From: JAVBQG01 sp031549185
GTDB lineage: Bacteria > Synergistota > Synergistia > Synergistales > Synergistaceae
NCBI GenBank assembly: GCA_031549185.1
Contig: JAVBQG010000058.1
Coordinates: 1 to 64,000, forward strand
Reading direction: 5' to 3'
Length of the DNA: 64,000 nucleotides
This document shows, piece by piece, positions 39,602 to 47,792 of this stretch; the stretch's first letter is position 1, and every line of letters begins with the position of its first letter. A program made the translations under genes and the position numbers. The notes under the pieces are model-generated. The model saw only the letters and a list, made by a program, of their open reading frames with translations, had not been told where the DNA came from and ran no database searches.

Positions 39602-39997
39602 TTGGAGAACAGCATTACCCGCATTGTCAGTTTCAAGAAGGCAAACACGGCGAGGCAGATCGCTTACGGCGAGGTCTATGTACCCGATGAGAAGGACACG
39701 GACGGCAACTGGATGAAGGCCGATACCATCGAGAAGATGGCGCACGACTTCATGGAGGACCTACGCCTGACGCAGATTGATAAAAACCACGATGGGGACA
39801 CCGATCAGGGCGTCGTTGTGGAGTCGTTCGTCGTCCGCAAGGGCGACCCGGATTTCACCGAAGGAGCCTGGGTCGTCGGGGTCAAGGTCGTGGATTCGAA
39901 AACATGGGACGCGATCCAGAAGGGCGAGATTACCGGCTTTTCCATCGAGGGGAGGGGTGAACTCATTGAAGAAAACGAAGGGAGTGAAGGGTCGTGA
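39602..39997 (+). CDS. XkdF-like prohead protease
   Basis: 131 residues matching the N-terminal part of PBSX XkdF: RQIAYGEVYVPDEKDTDGNW, then IDKNHDGDTDQGVVVESFVV and KTWDAIQKGEITGFSIEGRG. These belong to the phage serine-protease (HK97 protease-like) fold. TTG is the only in-frame start near the strong GGAGGGAGGTG site. It overlaps the scaffold gene by four bases; in PBSX both parts are one protein. Confidence 0.75.
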   Translation: MENSITRIVSFKKANTARQIAYGEVYVPDEKDTDGNWMKADTIEKMAHDFMEDLRLTQIDKNHDGDTDQGVVVESFVVRKGDPDFTEGAWVVGVKVVDSKTWDAIQKGEITGFSIEGRGELIEENEGSEGS

Positions 39998-40857
39998 GTA
40001 AGCCGAACACGCCCGGTGAGCTGCGTAACGTGCACGTCGAGGCGATCAGCCTTGTGAGCAAGGCGGCAAACCGGAAGACGTTCAAGATTTTCAAATCAGC
40101 CACCAAGACACCCCCCTTGGAGGGAGCCCCCGCGACCGTCACACAGGACGAGCGGGGGCTTTTTAGTGTCCTGAAATCCTTCTTTTCCAATGGGGAAGTG
40201 GAAAAAGGCGAGCTTGCGGATAAGTACAACGCTCGCGAGAAGGGACGAAAGCTGGGGACCGCCGTGGAGGCGCTCTGGTCGACGCTGAAGTACAACCGCT
40301 GGGGCGAGGATAACGAAAAGGCGGTGACCGACCCGAAGGCGATCCGCGCCGCGCTCGCCGATTTCAAGGCCGTGGCGGAGGATATCCTCATCGGCAAGGA
40401 CGACGAGATCGTCAAGATCGCGGCCGAGGTGCGGAAATCCGGCCGCAAGATCGCCGGCGCTCGTCTGGAGGAGATCAAGGCCGCTCATGCTGCCTTGGCA
40501 AAAATCATCGAGGAAACGGACCTCGAAACGGAAGGGGACTCGACAGAAGTGAACAAAGAGGAACTGATGCAGGTTGTGAAGGGCGCGGTGGACGAGGCTG
40601 TGAGGCCGCTCAGCGAGCGTCTGGATAAGTTGGAGAAGGGCGACGACGAGGAGAGCGCCGCTGCCGATGGTGACGCCGCGAAGCAGGACGGAGCGACGGA
40701 TATCGCAGCGGTCGTAAAAACAGCGCTGGCCGAGGCCATAGCTCCGCTTTCCGAGCGCCTCGACAAGGTCGAGAAGGCCCGCGGCGTGAGCAACAAGATC
40801 GCCGAGGAAGCTGCCGTCCAGAAGGATGGCAACGATTTCTGGGGCGATTTGCTTTAG
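39994..40857 (+). CDS. scaffold-like head assembly protein (XkdF C-terminal type)
   Basis: 287 residues. An N-terminal tail NVHVEAISLVSKAANRKTF continues the XkdF order, and the rest is acidic, helical and coiled-coil rich (AVDEAVRPLSERLDKLEKGD and a repeat of the same motif as LAEAIAPLSERLDKVEKARG). It should shape the prohead and then be removed. GTG start coupled to the protease gene, and directly before the capsid gene. Confidence 0.7.
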   Translation: MSKPNTPGELRNVHVEAISLVSKAANRKTFKIFKSATKTPPLEGAPATVTQDERGLFSVLKSFFSNGEVEKGELADKYNAREKGRKLGTAVEALWSTLKYNRWGEDNEKAVTDPKAIRAALADFKAVAEDILIGKDDEIVKIAAEVRKSGRKIAGARLEEIKAAHAALAKIIEETDLETEGDSTEVNKEELMQVVKGAVDEAVRPLSERLDKLEKGDDEESAAADGDAAKQDGATDIAAVVKTALAEAIAPLSERLDKVEKARGVSNKIAEEAAVQKDGNDFWGDLL

Positions 40858-40887
40858 TCGCCGACAGGACGAAGGAGGATAACGTAC

Positions 40888-41814
40888 ATGCACAGCAATC
40901 GCAAGCTTCTCAAAGACGCCATCAACACAGGTCACCTGCTGGGCGCAGGTAAAGGCGGACACCTGAACCCGGAACAGGCGAAGAAGTTCATCTCCTACAT
41001 GACGGACGAGACCGCTTTCCTGAAGGACATCCGCCTGGAGCAGATGAGCGCACCGGAAAAACAGCTGGATTTCCTGCTCATCGGGAGCCGCCTGATCCGC
41101 AAGGCGGCCGAAGGGACGCCCCCGGGCGAGCTCGCCGAGATCAACACCCGGCGCAAGGAACTCCGTTCAGCGAAGGTACGCCTGGCGGCCGACATCACGA
41201 CGGAGTTCGGGGAGGACAATATCGAGGGGGCCGAGGCGAAGGACAAGGTCATGCGGGAGCTCGCCATGCAGTTCGGCAACGACCTCGCGGATCTGGCTCT
41301 CAACGGCGACACGGCGGCCACCGGAACCGACGCCACGTTCCTGAATATCGGGGACGGGTTCATCAAGCAGGCGAAGGGGAGCACCGAGACGCACAAGGTC
41401 GACATCACCGGAACGCAGGATTACAAGGGGACGATCTTTCCCAATATGCTGTCGGCGATGCCGAACAAGTTCAAGCGGGACAAGGCGAACATGCGCATCT
41501 ACTGTTCGTCGAACGTCGCCGACTCCTACATCGACCAGCTCGCCTTGCGCGAGACGGCGATGGGCGATTCCATCCTGGTCAACGGGACGCTGATGAAGTT
41601 CAAGGGCTACCCGGTCCATCCGATCGAGTATCTCCCGGACGACGTGCTCTTCTTTACGCACCGCCTCAACTTTGCGACAGGTGTGCAGCGCGAGATAAAG
41701 ATCTACAACAAATTCAACGAGCGCAAGGATCTCACGGAGTTCACGATGTACATGCGCCTTGACCCCGGAAAGATCATCTGGGACGACGCGCTCGTCGTCG
41801 CCTACAAAGTGTAG
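40888..41814 (+). CDS. major capsid protein
   Basis: 308 residues. Its position after protease and scaffold, its length, and HK97-fold-like blocks such as LDFLLIGSRLIRKAAEG, DLALNGDTAATGTDATFLN and YCSSNVADSYIDQLALRETA identify it as the shell protein. GGAGGAT precedes the ATG. Confidence 0.85.
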   Translation: MHSNRKLLKDAINTGHLLGAGKGGHLNPEQAKKFISYMTDETAFLKDIRLEQMSAPEKQLDFLLIGSRLIRKAAEGTPPGELAEINTRRKELRSAKVRLAADITTEFGEDNIEGAEAKDKVMRELAMQFGNDLADLALNGDTAATGTDATFLNIGDGFIKQAKGSTETHKVDITGTQDYKGTIFPNMLSAMPNKFKRDKANMRIYCSSNVADSYIDQLALRETAMGDSILVNGTLMKFKGYPVHPIEYLPDDVLFFTHRLNFATGVQREIKIYNKFNERKDLTEFTMYMRLDPGKIIWDDALVVAYKV

Positions 41815-41826
41815 GGGGTGTCTCTG

Positions 41827-42198
41827 ATGGGCCGAACGAAAGCCGAAGCGCCGCCGGCAACACCGACCGCAGCCCCGCCGGAAGCCGACGAGGCGAAGCA
41901 AACCGCAACCGAGGGGCAGGTTGCAGCGGCACCGGAAATCACCGAAACGCCGGAGACGCCGACCGTGGCCCCGGAAGGATCAGAAACACCGGCCACCACA
42001 GCTTCTACTCTGCCTGAGACACCCGAACCCGAGAAAGAAGACACCCCAGCGCCGGATAAGCGGATCACCTTCACGCTTACCGGCGCCGGTTCTTTTACGG
42101 GGTTCGGCCTGGCGCGGATCCTGAAAGATGGCACGGTCGATGTCGACGAAGAGACGGCGCAGGACTTGCGCCGGACGGGATTGTTCGAGGAGGGATAG
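41827..42198 (+). CDS. Pro/Ala/Glu-rich head protein (YqbF-like)
   Basis: 123 residues. The first 75 are a disordered Ala-Pro-Glu-Thr tract; the end (ITFTLTGAGSFTGFGLARIL ... ETAQDLRRTGLFEEG) is a small beta domain like YqbF of the skin element. It is probably a head decoration or connector accessory. The ATG at 41827 follows GGGGGTG. Confidence 0.6.
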   Translation: MGRTKAEAPPATPTAAPPEADEAKQTATEGQVAAAPEITETPETPTVAPEGSETPATTASTLPETPEPEKEDTPAPDKRITFTLTGAGSFTGFGLARILKDGTVDVDEETAQDLRRTGLFEEG

Positions 42199-42201
42199 AC
42201 C

Positions 42202-42846
42202 ATGTACTGCACGCCCGAGGACCTGCGCCGCGAGGGCGTGACCGAGGAACGGGCGAGCGACGAGCGGTTGCAGGAACTCTGTGCCCTCTCCGGTGCGTAC
42301 ATCGAGACGATGACTCGACAGTTCTTCGAACCGCGCGAGCGGACGTACAAACTCGACGGGAGCGGAGGGGAGACGCTGGCCCTTCCGCTCTTTCTGATCG
42401 CCCCCGAGTACGTGAAGTGCAACGGATACCTGGTCGAGGAGCGCGAGTACACCCTGTACAACCGCATATCGCCCGAGGATGACCGGGGGTATCCGCGGAT
42501 CAAACGTCGCGCCGGCTGGCCGCGCGGCAACCTCAACGTCGAGATCAAGGGGCGCTGGGGGTACGTCGACGAGACGTCCGACGGCGTATACGTCACACCG
42601 TCGTTGATCCGCAAGGCCGCCATCCGACTCACGGTCATGCAACTGCCCTTGCTTGGCGACACGCTCGCGCAGGAGGAGAAGACCAAACTCGGCATGCTCG
42701 TTAGCGAGACCACGGACGGACACAGCTACACGCTGGATCGCAGCCTCGCTCAGCTGATAGCGGACCAGACCTTCACGGGCGACGCGGAGATCGACCAGAT
42801 ATTGAGCCGCTACTCCGCGCAGCGGATCGGGCTGGGGTTGATATGA
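42202..42846 (+). CDS. head-tail connector protein (YqbG/gp6-like)
   Basis: 214 residues. MYCTPEDLRREGVTEERASD and the helical ends with a central beta hairpin resemble YqbG and other gp6-type adaptor proteins that form the ring under the portal. The gene order supports this. It overlaps the next gene by four bases. Confidence 0.7.
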   Translation: MYCTPEDLRREGVTEERASDERLQELCALSGAYIETMTRQFFEPRERTYKLDGSGGETLALPLFLIAPEYVKCNGYLVEEREYTLYNRISPEDDRGYPRIKRRAGWPRGNLNVEIKGRWGYVDETSDGVYVTPSLIRKAAIRLTVMQLPLLGDTLAQEEKTKLGMLVSETTDGHSYTLDRSLAQLIADQTFTGDAEIDQILSRYSAQRIGLGLI

Positions 42847-43214
42847 GGCCCCGACTGATACACCCGAGGCCGGTTCTCCTGTATCGTCGCAAGGGGGCGA
42901 CGGACATCGACCCCGATCTCGGGGCGAAGAAGCGCGCGGCATTCGAGCCTTCGGTCAAGATGAGCGGCCAGGTGCGTTACAACAAATGGAACGCGATGAC
43001 GCCCACCGGCGGGGGCAACGATCCCGTTTGCGATGGGCATATCGCTTTCCTCCGAGAGGACTGGCTTCGCGAGGGCGGAAAGGTTGGCGACGAGATGGAG
43101 CTCGCGCCCGACGATTCCCGCCTGATCGTCATCGAGGTACGCCCCGCCGCGCACTACGCCGGGCAAGCCTGGCACGTCCACGTGATGTTCTCTCGAAGGA
43201 GGGCGACCCGATGA
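42843..43214 (+). CDS. head closure protein (YqbH-like)
   Basis: 123 residues with the beta-barrel pattern of head-closure proteins (LIHPRPVLLYRRKGATDIDP, FLREDWLREGGKVGDEMELA). It is in the position of YqbH, between connector and tail-completion genes. Overlaps both neighbours by four bases. Confidence 0.65.
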   Translation: MRPRLIHPRPVLLYRRKGATDIDPDLGAKKRAAFEPSVKMSGQVRYNKWNAMTPTGGGNDPVCDGHIAFLREDWLREGGKVGDEMELAPDDSRLIVIEVRPAAHYAGQAWHVHVMFSRRRATR

Positions 43215-43756
43215 GCGGACTGACGGGGGATTGGGACAAGCTGAACAACGTCCTCGATCCGACGCGCATGAAGACGAAACTCGTCCAGGCGCAAAAGCGG
43301 GTCGGCGTGAAGGCGTCCAGTGCCGTCAAGAAGGGAATCCAGAGCGGTGCGCCCGGCGGACAGACATTCGAACCGTTGAGTGCGTTTACTGTCTGGATGC
43401 GAACGGCCATTTCTACAAAGCCTCTGATCGATAACGGCGACCTGATCGGCAACATCACGCATGAGGAACCGGACGACGCCACCGTCTGGGTCGGCGTCAA
43501 AAGAAGCGCGAAGGGCAAGGGCGGCAACTTGGCGAACATCGCGGCGGTGCATGAATTCGGCTGCACGATCCGCGTCACGGACAAAATGCGCCGCGGCTTT
43601 GCGGGCAAGTTTCGAGGCCTCGGGATTCGCAAGGATACCGCGTTCATTCACATTCCCGCTCGTCCCTTTCTGGCGCCGACCTTGAGCGACCCGGAACTGC
43701 AGGGAGAGATCGCGGAGACGTATCTTACGGCGCTGAAGGAGGCGTTTCTGGCATGA
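43211..43756 (+). CDS. tail completion protein (HK97 gp10/YqbI-like)
   Basis: 181 residues. KKGIQSGAPGGQTFEPLSAF, LIDNGDLIGNITHE and AAVHEFGCTIRVTDKM, then HIPARPFLAPTL, are diagnostic of HK97-gp10-type or virion morphogenesis proteins, which finish the neck. ATG at 43211, coupled on both sides. Confidence 0.78.
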   Translation: MSGLTGDWDKLNNVLDPTRMKTKLVQAQKRVGVKASSAVKKGIQSGAPGGQTFEPLSAFTVWMRTAISTKPLIDNGDLIGNITHEEPDDATVWVGVKRSAKGKGGNLANIAAVHEFGCTIRVTDKMRRGFAGKFRGLGIRKDTAFIHIPARPFLAPTLSDPELQGEIAETYLTALKEAFLA

Positions 43757-44298
43757 TCGTCGAGACCACGAAGGCGCTGATTCAGCTTTTCAAGACCGTC
43801 GAACCGAACACGCACCTCTCGATGGGCAACGTCGTCGAACTGGCGACGCTCCCCGCGGTCGTCCTCAACGGTCCCGCCCTGCAGGAGGTCACGCGCAGAC
43901 AGCGCGACGCGGAGCAGATCACCGCGATCGACATGGAGAACTTTCTGGCCGTCCGCGAGAGACCGCCGCGCTGGTACCACCTGCAGTTCAATGTCTCTTT
44001 TTCTTGTGAGACGATGACCGACCTGCTCGTCCTCACTGAGAGCTTTTTACGACTCGCGCAGGGATGTCGACTCCTGCAGGCGGTCGGCGCAGAACGGACC
44101 CGCGAATACTCGTGGGGATGGCGCGTACCGCCTGGGGCGAACGTCGAACCGAATATCTCGGAGATCTTCGAGGGTCGCGGCGAGCTGATCGCCCACGACG
44201 TCGAGGTGTACGGCGACATCCGCGAGACGATCCCGCTGATCCGCGTGATTGAGCTGGGCCTGAACGGCGAAGAACTCAGGATTGATGAAAGGAGTTGA
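43753..44298 (+). CDS. tail terminator-like protein (YqbJ position)
   Basis: 181 residues. The composition and the place between tail completion and sheath genes fit a tail-terminator or YqbJ-like protein. Recognisable parts are TTKALIQLFKTVEPNTHLSM and YHLQFNVSFSCETMTDLLVL. Assigned mainly by context. Confidence 0.6.
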   Translation: MIVETTKALIQLFKTVEPNTHLSMGNVVELATLPAVVLNGPALQEVTRRQRDAEQITAIDMENFLAVRERPPRWYHLQFNVSFSCETMTDLLVLTESFLRLAQGCRLLQAVGAERTREYSWGWRVPPGANVEPNISEIFEGRGELIAHDVEVYGDIRETIPLIRVIELGLNGEELRIDERS

Positions 44299-44302
44299 TT
44301 TT

Positions 44303-44560
44303 ATGGCGAAGAAAAAGGAGCCGGTTGGGGATTTCGCGCGCATCAGGAATCTTGCCGACGGGCCTCGGGATTACCCGAAGACGTCGGGGGCGAGCGTCTT
44401 TCTCCCGCCGAAGGCGAAGGGCGTCGTATGGCCCGTGATCCCCAAAACGGAGATCAGCGAGGCGATGAGAGCCGCCGAGCGCAAGGGCGTCATTGCAATC
44501 GAGATTATGGAAGGAGGTGCGACCGATGGGCCTGGGACTGCCGAAAGCAACGTGGACTGA
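44303..44560 (+). CDS. small protein preceding the tail sheath
   Basis: 85 residues, basic at the start (MAKKKEPVGDFARIRNLADG) and ending in an acidic tail. It resembles the short gene often found before sheath genes in skin-type myophages; function unknown. It overlaps the sheath gene by 35 bases. ATG at 44303 with GGAGTTG upstream. Confidence 0.5.
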   Translation: MAKKKEPVGDFARIRNLADGPRDYPKTSGASVFLPPKAKGVVWPVIPKTEISEAMRAAERKGVIAIEIMEGGATDGPGTAESNVD

Positions 44561-46088
44561 GGTCGACCTGAGCCATTACGTCGACACGATCATCAAGGGC
44601 GTCTCGTGCGTGATGGGGATCACGGAAAAAGGCCCCGTCAACAAACCGCAGCGGATCGGCTCGATGGAGCAGTACGCGCGCGTCTTCGGCGGCAGGGTGC
44701 AGGGTTCGGACTTCCCGATCGTCGTGGAGCGCGCCCTCTCCTATGGGGCCGTCCTCTGGATCTCGCGCGTCGCCCATTACGACGACGTGGCCGATCCGTC
44801 CACGCTGAGCGCGGTATGCGCCGCAATCGCTCTCAAGGATGCAAGCGACGTCGATACGCTCAAGGTGCGTGCGACGTCGGAAGGCGCGTGGGGCAACAGG
44901 CTGTCCGTCGAGGTGGCCGAAAGCGTCCTCTCGGCGACGACCCGCTTCACCCTGAACGTCTACGAATCGGGGCGTCTGGTCGATAAGCTGGAGGACCTCT
45001 CGCTCGACCCGGCCGACGACAACTACGTCGAGAAGGCGAACAGCGCCTACATCGTCCTCGAGGATATGGAGAGCGCGACGGCCGCACCGGGCAATCGCCC
45101 GAAGAGCGCCATTCGTTCGCTCCTGATTGGCGGGGATGACGGGATCGCGGGAATCTGCGACGCCGACTACATCGGCTCGAAAGCTGCCAAGACGGGCTTC
45201 TACGCCTTCGGGGAGGTCGACGACGCTTTGCAGCTCGCCGTCCCGGGCGTAACGTCGGCGCCGGTGATCGCGAAGGGGCTCGCCTACTGCGAGGAGCGCG
45301 GAGATCTCGTCTTCATCACGGAGACGCCGTTCGACCTCGAGACGCAGGAGTCCGTCGACTTCCGGCTCGGGAGGGAAACGTACAGCCACGAGGCGTTCAA
45401 CTCCTCGTACGGCGCGATGTACTTCGGCAAGCCGCTGATCTACGATCTGAACCTCAAGCGCGAACGGAATATCACCGCCATCGGCGACGTTCTCGGCGTC
45501 ATGGCCGTCAACGACTGGGCGGCCAACGAGTCGCGCGTCCCGGCGGGCATTCGGCGCGGGAAGCTGCGCAACTGTCTCGGCTTCGACGTCAACGTCGGCA
45601 CGCCGGCGCGGTCGGCGGACGGGGATTACCTCTGCGAGAATCAGATCAACCCGCTCTGCTCGTTCCCCGATACCGGTCCCGTCGTCTGGGGCGCGCAGAC
45701 GCTCCAGCGCGAGGCGTCGCTGCTGCGCGAGCTGAATGTGCGGCGCATGACACTGGTCATGAAGAAAGCGTGTACCAAGTACGCGCGCACTTTCATCCAC
45801 GAGCCGAACGATCCCGCGTCCTGGCGTCTCTTCTGGCTCGGCCTCGACCCCAAATTCCGGGAGTGGAAGGCCAAACGCTGGCTCTACGACTACCGGATCG
45901 AGTGCGACCAGAACGCGAAGTCGCTCGCGGAGGCGAAGATCAACCTGCCGGAGTCGGTGCAGCGCGGCGAGTTCATCTGCAAGATTTTCTACAAGCCGGT
46001 CGTCGGCATCAAGTGGATTCTGATGTACGGCGTCATTACCCGGCTCGACGCGAAGTACGACGAGTCCATCGTCGAACTTGCGGCGTAG
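44526..46088 (+). CDS. tail sheath protein
   Basis: 520 residues, the contractile sheath. The start WTEVDLSHYVDTIIKGVSCV and GITEKGPVNKP, the central RSLLIGGDDGIAG, and the C-terminal DPASWRLFWLGLDPKFREWK and ESVQRGEFICKIFYKP are family features. It establishes that the phage is a myovirus. The ATG at 44526 follows AAGGAGGTG. Confidence 0.93.
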   Translation: MGLGLPKATWTEVDLSHYVDTIIKGVSCVMGITEKGPVNKPQRIGSMEQYARVFGGRVQGSDFPIVVERALSYGAVLWISRVAHYDDVADPSTLSAVCAAIALKDASDVDTLKVRATSEGAWGNRLSVEVAESVLSATTRFTLNVYESGRLVDKLEDLSLDPADDNYVEKANSAYIVLEDMESATAAPGNRPKSAIRSLLIGGDDGIAGICDADYIGSKAAKTGFYAFGEVDDALQLAVPGVTSAPVIAKGLAYCEERGDLVFITETPFDLETQESVDFRLGRETYSHEAFNSSYGAMYFGKPLIYDLNLKRERNITAIGDVLGVMAVNDWAANESRVPAGIRRGKLRNCLGFDVNVGTPARSADGDYLCENQINPLCSFPDTGPVVWGAQTLQREASLLRELNVRRMTLVMKKACTKYARTFIHEPNDPASWRLFWLGLDPKFREWKAKRWLYDYRIECDQNAKSLAEAKINLPESVQRGEFICKIFYKPVVGIKWILMYGVITRLDAKYDESIVELAA

Positions 46089-46103
46089 GGGAGGTGTTGT
46101 GAT

Positions 46104-46574
46104 ATGGGCGTGATTCCGGTTTTCCCGGGCAACCCGAGGCAGAAGCACCAGTTCATCGTTCGCCTTGACGGTTTCGATACGGCATGGTTCGAGAGCGCGA
46201 CGATCCCCGAAACGGAGGTTGAAACCGACGAGTTCAATCCCGCCGGCAGCGTCAGGTCGACGAAGTTTGCCGGGAGGGCGAAGATCGGCGACTGCGTGCT
46301 GAAAAAGGGTATGCCGTCCGACAGCGCCGACCTGACCGCGTGGGAGTGGCTGACGAAGGCCGTGAATACCGAAGCGGGCGAGTTGGGCGACCCCGAGGAC
46401 TACAAGAAGGACATTGAAATCGTCCACGTCGACCGCGTCGGCAAGGAGATGCAGCGCTGGACGTTGAAGGGTGCCTGGATCAAGAAGATCGATTGGGGCG
46501 AGAATTCCGGCGGCTCTTCCGAGCACGTCGTGGAAACTCTGACTCTTTCGGTCGACGATTCGAAGGTCGGTTGA
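46104..46574 (+). CDS. tail tube protein
   Basis: 156 residues of the T4 gp19-like tube family: QKHQFIVRLDGFDTAWFESA, PETEVETDEF, TLKGAWIKKIDWGE and VETLTLSVDD. Forms the inner tube driven out by sheath contraction. Followed by a terminator-like hairpin. Confidence 0.9.
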   Translation: MGVIPVFPGNPRQKHQFIVRLDGFDTAWFESATIPETEVETDEFNPAGSVRSTKFAGRAKIGDCVLKKGMPSDSADLTAWEWLTKAVNTEAGELGDPEDYKKDIEIVHVDRVGKEMQRWTLKGAWIKKIDWGENSGGSSEHVVETLTLSVDDSKVG

Positions 46575-46577
46575 GGC

Positions 46578-46604
46578 GAGGGGCCCGCTCGGGCCTCTCC
46601 CTCT
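46578..46604 (+). terminator. hairpin after the tube gene
   Basis: GAGGGGCCCG pairs with CGGGCCTCTC (one G-U pair) with a two-base loop, followed by CCTCTTTT. It may terminate most transcripts, giving more sheath and tube than downstream tail proteins. Confidence 0.55.
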
Positions 46605-46626
46605 TTTACTCACAAGGGGGAACGTC

Positions 46627-47343
46627 ATGGGAAAGACTATTAAATTGCCGTCGGGCGTCGAGGTCGAACTCGCCCCGTTCACCGGCAAGACGGAACGGCT
46701 AATTGAGGATAAAAAGCTGATTCAGAGCGGGGCGTTTACCGACAAGTACCTCGCCGCTTGTATCGCCTCCGTCGACGGCGGGGAAAATATGACGCCGCAG
46801 CAGAAGGAAAAGACCGTGTTGGAGATGCGTTCGGGCGACCGGAACTATCTGCTCGTCCAGGTTCGCATCGACGCCTATGGGCCGGAGATGGTCTTCAACC
46901 ATCAGTGCCCGCAGTGCAAAAAGACGAGCGGCTATCAGATCGACCTCGAAGAGATGCTGGAGGGCGAAGCGCTCAGGGTTTATCCGTACATGGAATCGCC
47001 GGTTCGCATCGATCTCCCCAGCGGTGGACACGCCGAGGTCCGGTATATGACCGGGCAGGACGAGCGCAAGATGGCGCAGATGAAGGAGAATCTTCTTTCG
47101 GGCGGGATGCTGCTGCGTATCGAATCGCTGAATGGGGAGACCCCGACTCGGAAGATGCTCGACGACCTCTCCGGGCGCGACCTGCTGGCGCTACGGGAAG
47201 CGATGAGCGAGATGAAGGGCGGACTTTATGCCGCGATCGAGCTCGACTGCCTGGAGTGCGGCAACTCCTACGAGACGCCCCTCTCGGGTATTCCCGATTT
47301 TTTCATCCCGTCGAGGACGAAACTGGAGAGTGCTACGGCGTAG
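46627..47343 (+). CDS. tail assembly chaperone, short form (T4 gp26/51-like)
   Basis: 238 residues. It has two CxxC pairs (QCPQCKKTSG and DCLECGNSYE) and helical regions. It stands where the chaperone pair of tailed phages lies, just before the tape measure. Codons 224-226 read GAT TTT TTC, forming the slippery heptamer T TTT TTC at 47298-47304. A -1 shift there continues into the frame at 47304-47489. Without the shift, translation ends at 47343. Confidence 0.75.
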   Translation: MGKTIKLPSGVEVELAPFTGKTERLIEDKKLIQSGAFTDKYLAACIASVDGGENMTPQQKEKTVLEMRSGDRNYLLVQVRIDAYGPEMVFNHQCPQCKKTSGYQIDLEEMLEGEALRVYPYMESPVRIDLPSGGHAEVRYMTGQDERKMAQMKENLLSGGMLLRIESLNGETPTRKMLDDLSGRDLLALREAMSEMKGGLYAAIELDCLECGNSYETPLSGIPDFFIPSRTKLESATA

Positions 47344-47489
47344 AGGAGGAGGTCTTCTTCCTCGGATACCACATGCATTGGGACCCAGATCGCATCCTCG
47401 ACATGGAACGGGAAAGGCGGCGTTGGCACGTCGCACGGCTGAAAAGGCAACTTGAGCTCGAAGAGGAAAAAATCAGGAACGGTACTTAA
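47304..47489 (+). CDS. frameshift extension of the tail chaperone (DUF6760-like)
   Basis: 61 codons in the -1 frame: YGVEEEVFFLGYHMHWDPDR and RERRRWHVARLKRQLELEEE. The HxHWxxD...RRRW pattern matches short proteins (DUF6760 type) coded after the first chaperone in other myophages. No start codon with a ribosome binding site exists before the conserved part, so it should be made only as a fusion of 287 residues through the slip at 47298-47304. Confidence 0.75.
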   Translation, partial: HPVEDETGECYGVEEEVFFLGYHMHWDPDRILDMERERRRWHVARLKRQLELEEEKIRNGT

Positions 47490-47734
47490 TCGAGTTTTAC
47501 CAGAACGGAACCGTCGGAGGCCGTCTCTGTCGACTCTTCATAGGTCGGCGGGTCGGCCTTCTCTATTACCAGGGCGAAGAGGGTAAGGATCGCAAAAAGC
47601 GCAAAGCATAAAAACGCGCCCTTTGTCAGAAAGAGCAGCAGTGGTTTCGCCGCCTGGATGAAAAAAGCGCAACAGAAAAGGATTAAGAGAATTGCGAGGA
47701 AGGAACCGAGTACGAACACGATCATCACGATCAC
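47486..47734 (-). CDS. minus-strand small membrane protein
   Basis: 82 residues with two hydrophobic segments (about 2-27 and 32-57, GAFLCFALFAILTLFALVIE) and a polar tail. GCGAGGTGATC precedes the ATG, and a perfect TATAAT lies at 47764-47759. It is transcribed against all late genes, between the chaperone and the tape measure, so it is probably a lysogeny-expressed cargo gene. Function unknown; a superinfection-exclusion role is a guess. Confidence 0.55.
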   Translation of the reverse strand: MIVMIVFVLGSFLAILLILFCCAFFIQAAKPLLLFLTKGAFLCFALFAILTLFALVIEKADPPTYEESTETASDGSVLVKLD

Positions 47735-47758
47735 CTCGCTTTATAGATTGACAACGAC

Positions 47759-47764
47759 ATTATA
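47759..47764 (-). promoter_or_regulatory. -10 element of the minus-strand membrane gene
   Basis: TATAAT on the minus strand, 25 bp before the ATG at 47734. No good -35 is seen, so a promoter is suggested but not proven. Confidence 0.4.
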
Positions 47765-47792
47765 ACACCCGGTGCGGAAGGGGGGATGCGGA

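Noticed and set aside
44505..46688. 727-codon minus-strand frame opposite sheath and tube genes
   Set aside because: Same shadow effect. The plus-strand sheath and tube are certain, and the antisense product has no domain-like segments.
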